A stretch of 64,000 nt of DNA from an uncultured Caldilineaceae bacterium (GCA_951813625.1 CATOTS010000004.1:186001-250000); one strand, 5' to 3'. Counted from the stretch's first letter, positions 1 through 9,211 are shown. Made by a program: numbers and translations. Notes: generated from the sequence alone by a model not told the origin.

Positions 1-1407
1 CCGCCGCGCGATCGGGGCCGTCCGCGGTTGCCGGTCGACCGTATTTTCAGCCAGCCGGGCTTTGGTACGATCGTAACGGGCACGCTCAGCGACGGAGGAT
101 TTGGCGTCGGAGAGGCGGTCGAAGTTTTGCCCGACGGGCCATCGGGGCGTGTGCGGGCGCTGCAGAGCCACAAGCAGAGCATCGACCGGGCGTTTCCGGG
201 CAGCCGGGTGGCGATGAATCTGAGCGGGGTGGCGACGGACCAGATCCGGCGCGGCCAGGTGGTTGTTGCGCCGGGAAGCGCGCGGGCGACGCGGCTGCTG
301 GATGTCTCCTTTCGCCTACTGGCCGAGGCGCCCAAGCCACTGCGGCACAACCTGGCGGTGGATTTCTTCAGCGGGGCGGCTGAGACGCCGGCGAATGCGC
401 GTCTACTGGCGACCGAGGAGTTGCTGCCGGGCGACGAGGGTTGGCTGCAGCTGCGATTGGAGCGGCCGGTGCTCGTGGCGGCCGGGGACCGGTTCATATT
501 GCGTCAGCCGTCGCCGAGCGCAACCCTTGGCGGCGGTGAGATTCTCGATCCGCACCCGCGCCGCCGTTACCGACGCTTCGATCCCTCGGTGGCGGATAAG
601 CTGGAGACGCTTGCGCTGGGCAGTCCGGATGAGATTGTGTTACAGAGCCTGGAACGGGAGCCGCTTCTCTCTGAACAGGAGCTGATCGCGGCGAGCGGGC
701 TGGACAAGGCGGTTGCGGGCGAGGCGATCAGCCAGCTGCTGGATGAAGGGCTGGCGAAAGCGTTGGATGGGCGGCGGGTGCTGATCAGCGGATCGGCCTA
801 TCAGCGGGTGGTTGCGGAGATGCAGCAAATACTCGGTCAGTTTCACCTTCAAAGTCCCTTGCGCCAGGGGATGGCGCGCGGCGAGGTGCGCAGCCGTCTG
901 CGGGTTGTGGGCGCGGCGGGCGTGCGGAAGGAGCTGCCGCAGCGGGTATTTGGCGACCTGGTGATGCAGGCGGATGCGGATGGATTGGTGGCTGGTGACG
1001 AGAACACAGTGCGGCTGCCGTCGCACACGGTCCGATACTCGTCCGGCCAGCAGCAGGCGGTTGATCGGGCGCTGCGCGCCTACGCGGCGGCGCCGTACAG
1101 TCCGCCGAATGCCATTGATACGCTCAAGTTGCTGAACGGTGAAGAAGAGCTGCTTGAGTCGTTGGTGGAACGCGGTGTGCTGGCGCGGCTGCCGGGCTCA
1201 GTCTATTTTCGTGACGAGGACTTTGTCGCGGCCGCGGAGAAGATCATCGCGCAGGCGCGTGCAGAAGGGAGGATCACGCTTGCCGACGTGCGTGATTTAC
1301 TGGCTACGAGCCGCAAATACGCGCAGGCGCTGCTGGAGGAGTTGGACTCGCGGCGGGTGACGCGTCGCGTGGGGGATGAGCGAGTGCTGTTGGGAGGAGA
1401 ACAGTGA
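1..1407 (+). CDS. selB: Selenocysteine-specific elongation factor SelB, 5' end outside window
   Basis: This is the C-terminal part of SelB, the GTPase that delivers Sec-tRNA to the ribosome at recoded UGA codons. The frame is open from the first base, so the GTPase domain lies upstream of the window. The visible part opens with a translation-factor beta-barrel (FSQPGFGTIVTGTL), followed by the SelB-specific chain of winged-helix domains that bind the SECIS RNA. The end (RDLLATSRKYAQALLEELD, then RRVGDERVLL) is the family's typical last winged helix. The TTG at 28 is internal. A degraded copy of the last ~55 codons lies at 3324-3470. Neither selA, selC nor a selenoprotein is visible here. Confidence 0.93.
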   Translation, partial: PPRDRGRPRLPVDRIFSQPGFGTIVTGTLSDGGFGVGEAVEVLPDGPSGRVRALQSHKQSIDRAFPGSRVAMNLSGVATDQIRRGQVVVAPGSARATRLLDVSFRLLAEAPKPLRHNLAVDFFSGAAETPANARLLATEELLPGDEGWLQLRLERPVLVAAGDRFILRQPSPSATLGGGEILDPHPRRRYRRFDPSVADKLETLALGSPDEIVLQSLEREPLLSEQELIAASGLDKAVAGEAISQLLDEGLAKALDGRRVLISGSAYQRVVAEMQQILGQFHLQSPLRQGMARGEVRSRLRVVGAAGVRKELPQRVFGDLVMQADADGLVAGDENTVRLPSHTVRYSSGQQQAVDRALRAYAAAPYSPPNAIDTLKLLNGEEELLESLVERGVLARLPGSVYFRDEDFVAAAEKIIAQARAEGRITLADVRDLLATSRKYAQALLEELDSRRVTRRVGDERVLLGGEQ

Positions 1408-1440
1408 GCGGTATGGCGTATCGCCGGCTTGGGCCAGCCG
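1239..1440 (+). repeat. Direct repeat copy 1: selB 3' end plus start of an aldo/keto reductase
   Basis: About 200 bp, colinear with 3324-3525. It covers the last winged helix of selB, its stop codon and a relic of a reductase start: GTG at 1405, then AYRRLG, matching EYRRLG of the gene at 3489. The relic loses the reductase frame after about a dozen codons. The two copies flank the sugar dehydrogenase gene. In this copy the selB part is intact and the reductase part is dead. Confidence 0.7.
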
Positions 1441-1560
1441 CGCCCTGCGCGGGTTCGTGCAGGTGGTCCGGCAGCAAGTGCGCGGCGGAATCGCGGCAGT
1501 GGGGCGCCGGGATCTGCGTTGTCTAAAGGAATCATTGTGCGGCTTCTGGAGGAATGAGCT

Positions 1561-3129
1561 TTGGTTTTTCTGAGGTTCACCGTTGCAATGGTAGCCGTAT
1601 GCATGGTCTCGTGCAATTCCGTCGAGTCCACTGCAGGCGCCCAGGCAGTCGCAGTGCCAGAGGTACACTGGCTGAACGTTTCACGGGAAGGCTCCATTGA
1701 GGTGTCGGCCACAGAGGGTCTTAGGCATTTCGCGTTTGACGGTGACATTGATACATGGTGGTCGGCTGACGACTTTGCCCCGCAATGGCTCGAGATTAGT
1801 TTTGGCGGGTTGCAGCTGGTGGAGAAGATTGAGCTGATCGTAAGCCAGGTGAGGCCCGGTCCTGCCAAGCATAAGATCCGCTTGGAAAGAGCTGGTCAGG
1901 TCGTGGCCTGGCACCGCTTTGATGTCGATCTAGCGGTCGACGGCAAAGTCTTCTCGCTGAGACTAGATCCTGCCCTGCAAATCGACAAAGTGCGGATTCT
2001 GACCACTCGACACGAGGGTTGGGTTGCATGGCGTGAAGTTCGCATACTGTCCAGATCTGCAAAGCCGGTGCTTGCGACGTATCTGTCGAATCCCATCTAT
2101 CTGACTCACGCCGGGGATGGCAGCGGCCGCCTGTTCGTAATCGAAAAGGAGGGGCGCATCCGCATTGTCAGAGATAATGTGCTTGTCGAAACGCCTTTCC
2201 TGGATATTTCGGGACGCGTTTCGGCGGTACATGAGCGGGGTCTCTTGGGTGTTGCCTTTCCGCCTTCCTATGCAACCCGGGGGCGATTCTATGTAAACTA
2301 TACGGATACAAATGGAGACACGGTCATCAGCCGTTTTGGTACGAGCGTCAACCCGGAGATGGCCGACCCCGGTAGCGAGGAGGTTATACTAACTTTCAAG
2401 CAAAACAACGCCGGCCACAATGGCGGGACGCTCAAGTTCGGCCCGCGGGATGGCTACCTTTACGTTGCCAGCGGGGACGGCGGCACTACCGACATGTCTG
2501 AGGGATTTCGTTATTCTCAACAGCCCGGTTCGCTGCTTGGCAAGATTCTGCGCATCGATGTTGAGTCGGGGGAAGATCCTTATGCGATTCCACCCGACAA
2601 TCCGTATGTTTCGACACCTGGCTATGCCCCCGAGATTTGGGCGCTGGGGCTGCGGAACCCCTGGGGTATTGGCTTTGACGAAGAGACCGGCGCTCTCTTT
2701 ATCCCCGATCCAGGCTGGGAAACGAGTGAGGAGATCAATTTTCAGCCGGCGGCCAGTCCTGGTGGAGAGAACTACGGCTGGCCCTACTGGGAAGGACATT
2801 TTCGGACGGAAGGGGTAGAGGGAATCGTCAAAGAGGCCGTTTGGCCTGTTGGTGTCTATGGCAGAGAGGGGGGATGCGCCATTGTTGGCGGCGCCGTGCA
2901 CCAAGGTGCGTTTATCTACAGCGACTTTTGCACGGGGAAGGTCTGGTCACTCCGACGGCAAGGAGAGGGGGGATGGGAAAGCATCTATCTGCTTTCCATT
3001 GGCCGGCCGGTCAGCAGCATAGGCGCCGACGAGGCGGGCAATGTGTACGCGACAGGTTTCGCGGACGGCAACATATATTTGTTACTTTCGGCGCCGCCAC
3101 CGGGCGGACTACAAGGGAAGCAAGAATAA
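1561..3129 (+). CDS. Lipoprotein with discoidin-like domain and PQQ-type soluble sugar dehydrogenase domain
   Basis: Probable exported lipoprotein of 522 aa. A short hydrophobic leader ends in a lipobox-like VSC at about residue 18. Residues ~40-160 resemble an F5/8 type C (discoidin) carbohydrate-binding fold (FDGDIDTWWSADD). Residues ~165-515 are a GSDH/YliI-like beta-propeller that would oxidise aldose sugars with PQQ (HAGDGSGRLFVIEKEG, GLLGVAFPP, NNAGHNGGTLKFGP, GENYGWPYWEG). The start is TTG 1561, chosen because GGAGGA sits 7 nt upstream; ATG 1588 would remove most of the leader. Its GC content is visibly lower than that of selB and the reductase, and it lies between two copies of a ~200-bp direct repeat, so it looks acquired. 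No PQQ synthesis genes are seen. Confidence 0.85.
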   Translation: MVFLRFTVAMVAVCMVSCNSVESTAGAQAVAVPEVHWLNVSREGSIEVSATEGLRHFAFDGDIDTWWSADDFAPQWLEISFGGLQLVEKIELIVSQVRPGPAKHKIRLERAGQVVAWHRFDVDLAVDGKVFSLRLDPALQIDKVRILTTRHEGWVAWREVRILSRSAKPVLATYLSNPIYLTHAGDGSGRLFVIEKEGRIRIVRDNVLVETPFLDISGRVSAVHERGLLGVAFPPSYATRGRFYVNYTDTNGDTVISRFGTSVNPEMADPGSEEVILTFKQNNAGHNGGTLKFGPRDGYLYVASGDGGTTDMSEGFRYSQQPGSLLGKILRIDVESGEDPYAIPPDNPYVSTPGYAPEIWALGLRNPWGIGFDEETGALFIPDPGWETSEEINFQPAASPGGENYGWPYWEGHFRTEGVEGIVKEAVWPVGVYGREGGCAIVGGAVHQGAFIYSDFCTGKVWSLRRQGEGGWESIYLLSIGRPVSSIGADEAGNVYATGFADGNIYLLLSAPPPGGLQGKQE

Positions 3130-3323
3130 TCTGCTGAGCACGCGGATTGATGGCTCGAAGTCTCAAATTGGCGATCGACCGCGGAGGGCATTTGAACGTT
3201 TGAGAAGTTACCGCCGGCGCTGCAACAACCCCCAATTGAAACACGCCTAATGTCGGGGACGGATCTGCACTCTGCCGAGTCGCCCGAGCCATTTTCGCCC
3301 GCTTACGAATCAATTGTCACGGG

Positions 3324-3525
3324 GAAGTTCATCGTCCAGGCGCGGGCAGAAGGCAGTGTCGCGCTGGACGACGTGCGCGATCTGCTGTCTATAACCAGCA
3401 TATATGCCAAGACGCAGCTGGAGGAACTGGATTCGCGCCGTGTCAACGGACGTATTGGCGATGGATGAGGGATGTGAGGAGCCGACAGATGGGGGAAATG
3501 GAATATCGCCGGCTGGGGCGGACCG
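3324..3525 (+). repeat. Direct repeat copy 2: decayed selB 3' end running into the intact aldo/keto reductase
   Basis: Colinear with 1239-1440. The selB-like part still reads QARAEG, DVRDLL and LEELDSRRV, but SRKYA has become TSIYA and the frame ends early at 3466-3468. The right part is the real start of the reductase. About 190 bp upstream (3130-3323) I see no gene. Confidence 0.7.
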
Positions 3526-4469
3526 GTCTCAAAGTCTCGCCGCTGTGTTTGGGGTCGATGCAGTTCGGTTGGACGGCTGATGAGGAGACGAGTTTTGCGG
3601 TGATGGACGCGTTTGCCGCGGCGGGCGGAAATTTCATCGACAGCGCGGACATCTACAGCCGCTGGGTGGAAGGGAACGGGGGCGGCGTCAGCGAGGAGGT
3701 GATCGGGCGCTGGATGCGTTCGCGCGGCAACCGGGGGCAGATGGTCATTGCCACGAAGGTGCGGGGGCAGATGGGGCCGGGGCCGAACGACCAGGGGCTG
3801 GGCCGGAAGCATATCGTTGAGGCCTGCGAGGCCTCGCTTCGCCGCCTGCAGACGGATGTGATCGACCTGTACCAGGCGCACTATTTCGACGCGGAGACGC
3901 CGATGGAAGAGACGCTGGATGCGTTCGACGGACTGGTGCGGCAGGGCAAGGTGCGCTATATCGGCTGCAGCAATTATCCGGTATGGCGGCTGATGGAGGC
4001 GCTGTGGACGAGCGACAGGCAGGGTCTGGCATCCTACTGTTCGCTGCAGCCGCACTACAACCTGGCGCACCGGGCGGAGTTTGAGGTGGAGCTGGCGGAG
4101 GTCTGTCAGGCTTACGGGCTTGGGGTCATTGCCTACAGTCCGCTGGCGGGCGGTTTTCTGACGGGAAAATACAGTCGTGAGAGTGCGGCGGGCGGTGTGC
4201 GGGCCGAGAGCGTGCGGGCCGAGAGCGTGCGCAATCGGTATTTCAATGAGGCCGGCTGGAGGGTCCTGGATGCGGTGCGGGCGGTTGCAGCCGAACTGAG
4301 TGCTACGCCGCTGGCGGTCTCGCTGGCGTGGCTGCTGGCAAGGCCGGGGATGACGTCGCCGATAGTCGGCGCCAATACGGTGGAGCAGCTGCAGGGCAGT
4401 TTGGCGGCGCTCGATCTGCGGTTGGAGCCTGAGCATGTGGAGGCGCTGGACGGGGCTTCGGCTTGGTAG
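3489..4469 (+). CDS. Aldo/keto reductase
   Basis: NAD(P)H-dependent oxidoreductase of the aldo/keto reductase superfamily, 326 aa, a cytosolic (beta/alpha)8 barrel acting on aldehydes or ketones of unknown identity. The catalytic tetrad can be followed: D and Y in [13 protein letters not shown] in VIATKVRGQ and H in YQAHYFD. The C-terminal region ([12 protein letters not shown]) is the cofactor-binding end. Start ATG 3489 has a GAGGAG 7 nt upstream; in-frame ATGs at 3465 and 3498 are less well placed. A 15-bp tandem duplication near 4200-4230 gives [10 protein letters not shown] in the protein. Upstream DNA is a decayed selB end, so this gene was probably once directly downstream of selB. Confidence 0.88.
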   Translation: MGEMEYRRLGRTGLKVSPLCLGSMQFGWTADEETSFAVMDAFAAAGGNFIDSADIYSRWVEGNGGGVSEEVIGRWMRSRGNRGQMVIATKVRGQMGPGPNDQGLGRKHIVEACEASLRRLQTDVIDLYQAHYFDAETPMEETLDAFDGLVRQGKVRYIGCSNYPVWRLMEALWTSDRQGLASYCSLQPHYNLAHRAEFEVELAEVCQAYGLGVIAYSPLAGGFLTGKYSRESAAGGVRAESVRAESVRNRYFNEAGWRVLDAVRAVAAELSATPLAVSLAWLLARPGMTSPIVGANTVEQLQGSLAALDLRLEPEHVEALDGASAW

Positions 4470-4471
4470 CG

Positions 4472-4497
4472 CCTGCCGCGGCGGGTCTGGTGTTTTT
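4472..4497 (+). terminator. Possible weak terminator between convergent genes
   Basis: A 5-bp GC stem (CCTGC, loop CGCG, GCGGG) is followed after six bases by TTTTT. It lies directly after the reductase stop and before the convergent helicase stop. The stem is short and the T-run distant, so this is a weak call. Confidence 0.3.
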
Positions 4498-4503
4498 GGG
4501 AAC

Positions 4504-7500
4504 TCAGATCAGCCGCAGCTGCCGGTCTTCGGCTTTGGGGCGGGAGCGGCGGGGTTTTGCTTGCCGCACCTCCTGGAGGGCGGCTGCGATGTCGGTCACA
4601 AAGGAGGAGATGCGGTTCTCCATCGGCTGGCCGAAAAGGAAGCGCCGACCGGCGTGGGCCAGGAACAGGCGGCGCTGGGCGCGTGTCATGCCCACGTAGA
4701 AGAGGCGCCGTTCTTCCTCGACGTCAGTGTCGCGATTGGCAGGCAGATAGGGCAGGAGCCCCTCTTCGCAGCCGACGATGAAGACAACGGGGAATTCCAA
4801 CCCTTTTGCGGCGTGCAGGCTCATGAGGGTCACGCGATCGGCGCGCTGGTCGAAGTGGTCGGTCTCACTTTGGAGGGCCATCGTTGTGAGGAAATCCTGC
4901 ATGCGGTTGCGGAAAGGTGCGGCGCGGCGCTTGATGCGGTCGATGCGGGCCAGTTCGGCGTCACTGTACTTGGCGCCGCGTAGTCTTGCCCAACCGGGCG
5001 CGGCGGCCTGAATGCGCTCGGCGACCTGCGCCGAGGCATTTTCAACCAGGTCCTCGACCAAATCGACGACAGTTCTCTCCGTTAACGCCCTCTTCGATCC
5101 CTGCATAATCCTGTCCCAGTGGACAGGATTTTCCTGTGTCTGCGTCAAGAATAGCAGGGCCATGATTTCACGAACGGGCTTTTGTTCGGTGAGGGAGGTC
5201 CCGCCTATCGTTTCGTAGGGGATGCCGGAGCGGTCGAAGGCCTCTTCGAGCAGTCTGGCCTGGGCGTTGAGGCGGTAGAGAACGGCGAAGTCGCCGAATG
5301 TCCTGTCTTCGGAAGGTCCGCTCTCGTCCAGCCGGCCGGAGTCGAGCGAGAAGTAGCTGGTCCCGCCGACCATCTGCTCGATCTGGTGGACGACAAACTC
5401 AGCTTCGGCCCTGTCGGTGGGGGCGCGGTAGACGTCCAGCTTGATCTTGTCGGCAAAAATGCCGATCAGCTCGGCGGCCTGGTGGTCGGGGTTGCGTGAG
5501 ATCACCTGGGCGGCGGCGTCCAGAATCGCCTGCGCTGAGCGGTAGTTGCGCTCCAGATTGAGGCGTTGCGCGCCGGGGAAGTCTTCGGCGAAGGAGAGAA
5601 AGAAGCGATGATCGGCGCCGCGGAAGCCGTAGATCGCCTGGTCGGGGTCGCCGATGACGCAGAGATTTGCGTCTGGGCCGGCGAGTATTCGGAGCAGCTT
5701 GTATTGGGCGGCGTTCACGTCCTGATATTCGTCGACCGAGATCCAACGGTAGCGTGCATGCAGCGTCTGCAAGGTTGACGGGTCGGTCTCGAGAAGCTGG
5801 ACGGCCCGCAGGACCAGGTCGTCGAAATCGAGAGCGCCGGCCGCGGTCAGCGCGGCATGGTATCGTTGCCAGACTTCCTCGTCGAGTGACGGCGCGGCGT
5901 CGGACGGATTGTCGTTTTCCAAGCCATTCTTGCGCGCCGAAATGCCGTCCAGCGCCGAGCGCAATTCCCTGGCGGAGAGCTCGGGGCAGGCGCGATTGAG
6001 CAGCCGGCGCCGGTCCTCTTCGTCGAGGATTGTGAAGGCGGGCGAGATCCCGATTGTTGCGCCATAATCATGGAGCAGCTCGGTCGCCAAGCGGTGGAAC
6101 GTGGCGACGGTTACGGGGGCAGCGCGCTCTTCGCCCAGGAGCTGCTGCAGGCGTTCCCGCATTTCTTCGGCGGCGCGATTGGTGAAGGTCAGCGCGAGGA
6201 TAGACGATGGCGGTGCGTTGAGATTCTGGATCAGGTGGGCGATGCGCACGGTCAGGGTGCGCGTCTTGCCGGTGCCGGGCCCGGCGACGATGGCCAGCGG
6301 CGATTCGGTGTGGGTGGCCGCGGCGCGCTGCTCGTCGTTTAGCTGTTGGAGCCAGTTGTCCAGCGGCTGGGTCCCGGCGAGATCGAGTCCGAGCGTGTAC
6401 TGGCCTGTCTCCTCCATGGTAAAGGTGACGGGCGGGATTTTCGGATCTACCGGGGTCGCGGCCGGTTTGGCGGGCTGCGTGGGAGGAGCCGGTCTCTCTG
6501 TTTCCTTGGTCGCTTGCCGGGGAGCCGGCTCGTCGGCGAATATGCCGATCTGGAACGATGAGAGGCGGTCGGCCTCGTCGGCGAACATGCGAATCACGCC
6601 GTATTCTCCGTCGTAGCCGCTCTGGGTGTGGACCTCGCCGGCTCTCATCCGCCGGATGCCTTCCGCCAGCTGCGGTGTGCCGGCAGCGCCGATATCTTCC
6701 AGCGGGAGATCGCGCAGAATCGTCAGCTCGGGTCCCAGCCGGCCCAAAAGGCGCAGATACTCGGTCTGCACGCGCTTGGAATTGGGGCCGACGTTCAGGA
6801 TCTCGCTCAGCGCTTCGGGCAGGGGGATGAGGCTGGCGAAGGGGGCGGCCGAAGGCGGATGGAAGCCGTGGTCGCGGTCGGCCAGCTCGGCGACGCGGTG
6901 GTATACGCCGACGGTGACCGGCTTGCCGCAGGTTGGGCAAAGGCCCTGATTGGCGACCGTCGCGACCGGATCCCAGCAGATCCCGCATTTGCGATGGCCG
7001 TCAAGGTGGTATTTGCCCTCCTCGGGGAAGAACTCGACGGTCCCCAGGAATTGGGATGGATCGCGGCTGCGCAGGGCGTCGAAGAGGGCGTCGTAGCTGA
7101 GTTCGGTGTCGAAGAGGGTCGCTTCGCGGGCGAGCTTTGGCGGCGAGTGCGCGTCGGAATTGGAGATCAGCGTGTACTTATCCAGCCAGGAGACGCGCCA
7201 GTTCATTGGTGGGTCCGAGGAGAGGCCGGTTTCAACGGCGAAGATGTGGGACGAGAGATCGCCGAAGCATTCCTCGAGCGAATCAAAGCCTGACTTGGAG
7301 CCGAGGAGCGAGAACCAGGGCGTCCAGATGTGTGCCGGGATCAGATGGCAGCGGTCGTCGACCTCGAGCACAATTTCTAGCAGGTCGCGGCTGTCCAGCC
7401 CCAGGATTGGCCGCCCGTCGGAGCGGATGTTGCCGATTTTCTCCAATTCAGCCTGGAGGCGGGCGGTGGCCTCGACCGACGGGGCAAAGACGATGTTGTG

Positions 7501-7821
7501 AACTTTGCGGGTCCGGTCAAACTTCTTGTAGATGTTGCTGATTTCGCCGCCGATGAGGAAGCGGACAGTGCCGCGGCAGGCGGCGGGCACCTCGTCGGCG
7601 AGCGCGGCCGCGTAGTCCGACTTGAGTTTGAACAGCCCGTCTTCGGCCGGCTCCAGCTTCTCCTGAAGTTCCTGCAGCCAGCCTGGGTGGGCGATGTCTC
7701 CCGTGGCGACGACCTGGACGCCCTTGAGCTGGGCCCATTTCCACAGGTGTTCAAAGGTCAGGTTTTTGCTTGTGGCGCGCGAGTAGTGGGAGTGTAGATG
7801 GATGTCGGCGACGAGCTTCAT
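4504..7821 (-). CDS. PHP-domain / UvrD-type helicase fusion protein
   Basis: A 1105-aa fusion. Residues ~1-270 form a PHP-type metal-dependent phosphoesterase module (DIHLHSHYSR, HLIPAHIWTPW, SNSDAHSPPKL). Residues ~280-300 carry two CxxC pairs of a zinc ribbon (CGICWDP, CPTCGKP). After a helix-hairpin-helix-like stretch and a linker rich in P, A, K and T (~440-480), residues ~485-1080 are a superfamily 1A helicase of the UvrD/PcrA kind: Walker A GPGTGKT near 513, DEYQD near 692, GDPDQAIYGFRG, and LHAAKGLEF near 1000. It probably unwinds or processes DNA in repair, with the PHP module possibly acting as a nuclease. The start overlaps the nitroreductase stop as ATGA. The exact substrate is unknown. 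Confidence 0.9.
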   Translation of the reverse strand: MKLVADIHLHSHYSRATSKNLTFEHLWKWAQLKGVQVVATGDIAHPGWLQELQEKLEPAEDGLFKLKSDYAAALADEVPAACRGTVRFLIGGEISNIYKKFDRTRKVHNIVFAPSVEATARLQAELEKIGNIRSDGRPILGLDSRDLLEIVLEVDDRCHLIPAHIWTPWFSLLGSKSGFDSLEECFGDLSSHIFAVETGLSSDPPMNWRVSWLDKYTLISNSDAHSPPKLAREATLFDTELSYDALFDALRSRDPSQFLGTVEFFPEEGKYHLDGHRKCGICWDPVATVANQGLCPTCGKPVTVGVYHRVAELADRDHGFHPPSAAPFASLIPLPEALSEILNVGPNSKRVQTEYLRLLGRLGPELTILRDLPLEDIGAAGTPQLAEGIRRMRAGEVHTQSGYDGEYGVIRMFADEADRLSSFQIGIFADEPAPRQATKETERPAPPTQPAKPAATPVDPKIPPVTFTMEETGQYTLGLDLAGTQPLDNWLQQLNDEQRAAATHTESPLAIVAGPGTGKTRTLTVRIAHLIQNLNAPPSSILALTFTNRAAEEMRERLQQLLGEERAAPVTVATFHRLATELLHDYGATIGISPAFTILDEEDRRRLLNRACPELSARELRSALDGISARKNGLENDNPSDAAPSLDEEVWQRYHAALTAAGALDFDDLVLRAVQLLETDPSTLQTLHARYRWISVDEYQDVNAAQYKLLRILAGPDANLCVIGDPDQAIYGFRGADHRFFLSFAEDFPGAQRLNLERNYRSAQAILDAAAQVISRNPDHQAAELIGIFADKIKLDVYRAPTDRAEAEFVVHQIEQMVGGTSYFSLDSGRLDESGPSEDRTFGDFAVLYRLNAQARLLEEAFDRSGIPYETIGGTSLTEQKPVREIMALLFLTQTQENPVHWDRIMQGSKRALTERTVVDLVEDLVENASAQVAERIQAAAPGWARLRGAKYSDAELARIDRIKRRAAPFRNRMQDFLTTMALQSETDHFDQRADRVTLMSLHAAKGLEFPVVFIVGCEEGLLPYLPANRDTDVEEERRLFYVGMTRAQRRLFLAHAGRRFLFGQPMENRISSFVTDIAAALQEVRQAKPRRSRPKAEDRQLRLI

Positions 7822-8483
7822 CGGGTCTGCCAGCTGTCCCAGTAGGTCTTGTCGCGCATTGGCTTGCGTTTGGCGGATCGGAAGTCATCGCCCTTGAAAT
7901 AGGCCACGGGCAGGAGCGCGGCCTGTGAGACGCCGTCGGGGATACCGAGCAATTCGGCGATTTCGCGTTCGTGCTGCAGGTGCAGGGTTGTCCAGGCGGC
8001 GCCGAGTCCGCGGGCGCGGAGCGCCATCATCAGTGACCAGGCGGCGGGCAGGATCGAGCCGTAGAGGCCGGCCTGCGATGCGGGCGCGGGGTCGTCCGGG
8101 CGTCCTTCGATGCAGGGGATGACGAGGACGGGGACGTTTTGCAGGTTGTCGGCGAGGTATTGGGCCGAGCTGATGACGCGCTGCATCTGCTTTTGGGCCG
8201 CGGTCAGGTCGGGTCCTGAAGCGACTTGCCGGGTGGCGTTGTAGCCGTACCAGGCCTGGCGGTAGTATTCGGCGATGCGCTGTTTCTTCTCCTGGTCGGT
8301 GACGACGACAAAATGCCATCCCTGGCGGTTGCTCCCGGTGGGCGCCTGACCTGCGATCTCCAGGCAGCGCTCGATGACCTCGCGTTCGACTGGGCGGTCG
8401 AGGTCGAGCCGCTTGCGTACAGAGCGGGTGGTGGTCAAGAGATGGTCGAGGACCGCCAGGTTTTCTGGTGTTGCCAGGTTCAT
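7818..8483 (-). CDS. Nitroreductase family flavoprotein
   Basis: FMN-dependent oxidoreductase of the nitroreductase family, 221 aa, usual length. The FMN-binding N-terminal motif is present (TTRSVRKRLDLDRPV, then QAPTGSNRQGWHFVVVTD), as are the dimer-interface region and the typical end (AALLPVAYFKGDDF). Likely reduces nitroaromatics, quinones or a flavin-linked substrate in the cytoplasm. It is translationally coupled on both sides: ATG 8483 overlaps the Uma2 stop and its own TGA overlaps the helicase start. Confidence 0.88.
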   Translation of the reverse strand: MNLATPENLAVLDHLLTTTRSVRKRLDLDRPVEREVIERCLEIAGQAPTGSNRQGWHFVVVTDQEKKQRIAEYYRQAWYGYNATRQVASGPDLTAAQKQMQRVISSAQYLADNLQNVPVLVIPCIEGRPDDPAPASQAGLYGSILPAAWSLMMALRARGLGAAWTTLHLQHEREIAELLGIPDGVSQAALLPVAYFKGDDFRSAKRKPMRDKTYWDSWQTR

Positions 8484-9211
8484 TTGGTCTCCTTACGCAA
8501 GGTTTCAAGCGCATCGCAGAAAGACTTGTGCTCCGCTGACGCAAGCCCCTTTTGCAGTGCCTCCAAGACGCGGGCAATCTCTCCTTCAAGCAGCGCATCC
8601 GGCAGGAGCCACAGGCCGGGGAAATTCTCGCTCTTGAGCAGGCCGCTTTCGTCGGGTTGCAGTTCTTTGTAGACGCCTTCGCGCAGTATGAACCAGATGA
8701 CGCGCTTCTCATAGGCCAAATAGACGATGTATTCGGCCACATCGCTGCGGGCGTAGACGCGTTTTTTCTGATTCAGATCGTAGCTGGCGCTGCTGGCGGC
8801 CACTTCGACGACCAGTTCGGGCGTGCCTTCGAGGTAGCCTTCCTCCCCGATTCTGGTGCTGCCGCCGTATTCCGGCAGCAGAAAGAGTAGGGCGTCCGGC
8901 TGAAGTTCGTTTTCGTGGTCAAGGCGTAGTGTGGCGGTGTCACTGCCCTCCACACCGGGTGTTGCGGCGCTGTACAAGTTGAGCCAGCCGATGGTGTGAA
9001 AGTGTGGCTTGCCATGTTCGCGGTGCCGGGTGGGGGATGGCACGTAGACGACTCCTTCGATGAGTTCGGCCTTCTTGATCTCGGGATGGGCCGCGTAGAT
9101 ACGCTCGAACTCTGCGCGTGTGAGGCGGTCGCCGCTGTTCAGGGGCGGCGGGGGTGGAGTTTTGTGGGCGGCAGCCGTCGGTTTGCTGCGTGCGAGGGTG
9201 GATAGGGCCAT
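8480..9211 (-). CDS. Uma2-family (DUF820) putative endonuclease
   Basis: Member of the Uma2/DUF820 family, a PD-(D/E)xK-like fold common in cyanobacteria and Chloroflexota; biological role unknown. Visible family features: LTRAEFERIYAAHPEIKKAELIEG, QPDALLFLLP (catalytic D), ELVVEVA (E) and LNQKKRVYARSDVAEYIV (K). The length, 243 aa, is slightly above family average because of a C-terminal helix. Start ATG 9211 is chosen over the upstream in-frame start at 9256 since GGAG precedes it at good spacing. It is the first gene of a three-gene unit with the nitroreductase and helicase, joined by 4-nt overlaps. Confidence 0.82.
   Translation of the reverse strand: MALSTLARSKPTAAAHKTPPPPPLNSGDRLTRAEFERIYAAHPEIKKAELIEGVVYVPSPTRHREHGKPHFHTIGWLNLYSAATPGVEGSDTATLRLDHENELQPDALLFLLPEYGGSTRIGEEGYLEGTPELVVEVAASSASYDLNQKKRVYARSDVAEYIVYLAYEKRVIWFILREGVYKELQPDESGLLKSENFPGLWLLPDALLEGEIARVLEALQKGLASAEHKSFCDALETLRKETK

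Noticed and set aside
1-3500. Selenocysteine machinery partners (selA, selC, SECIS, in-frame TGA selenoproteins)
   Set aside because: None could be found near selB within the window; they may lie upstream.
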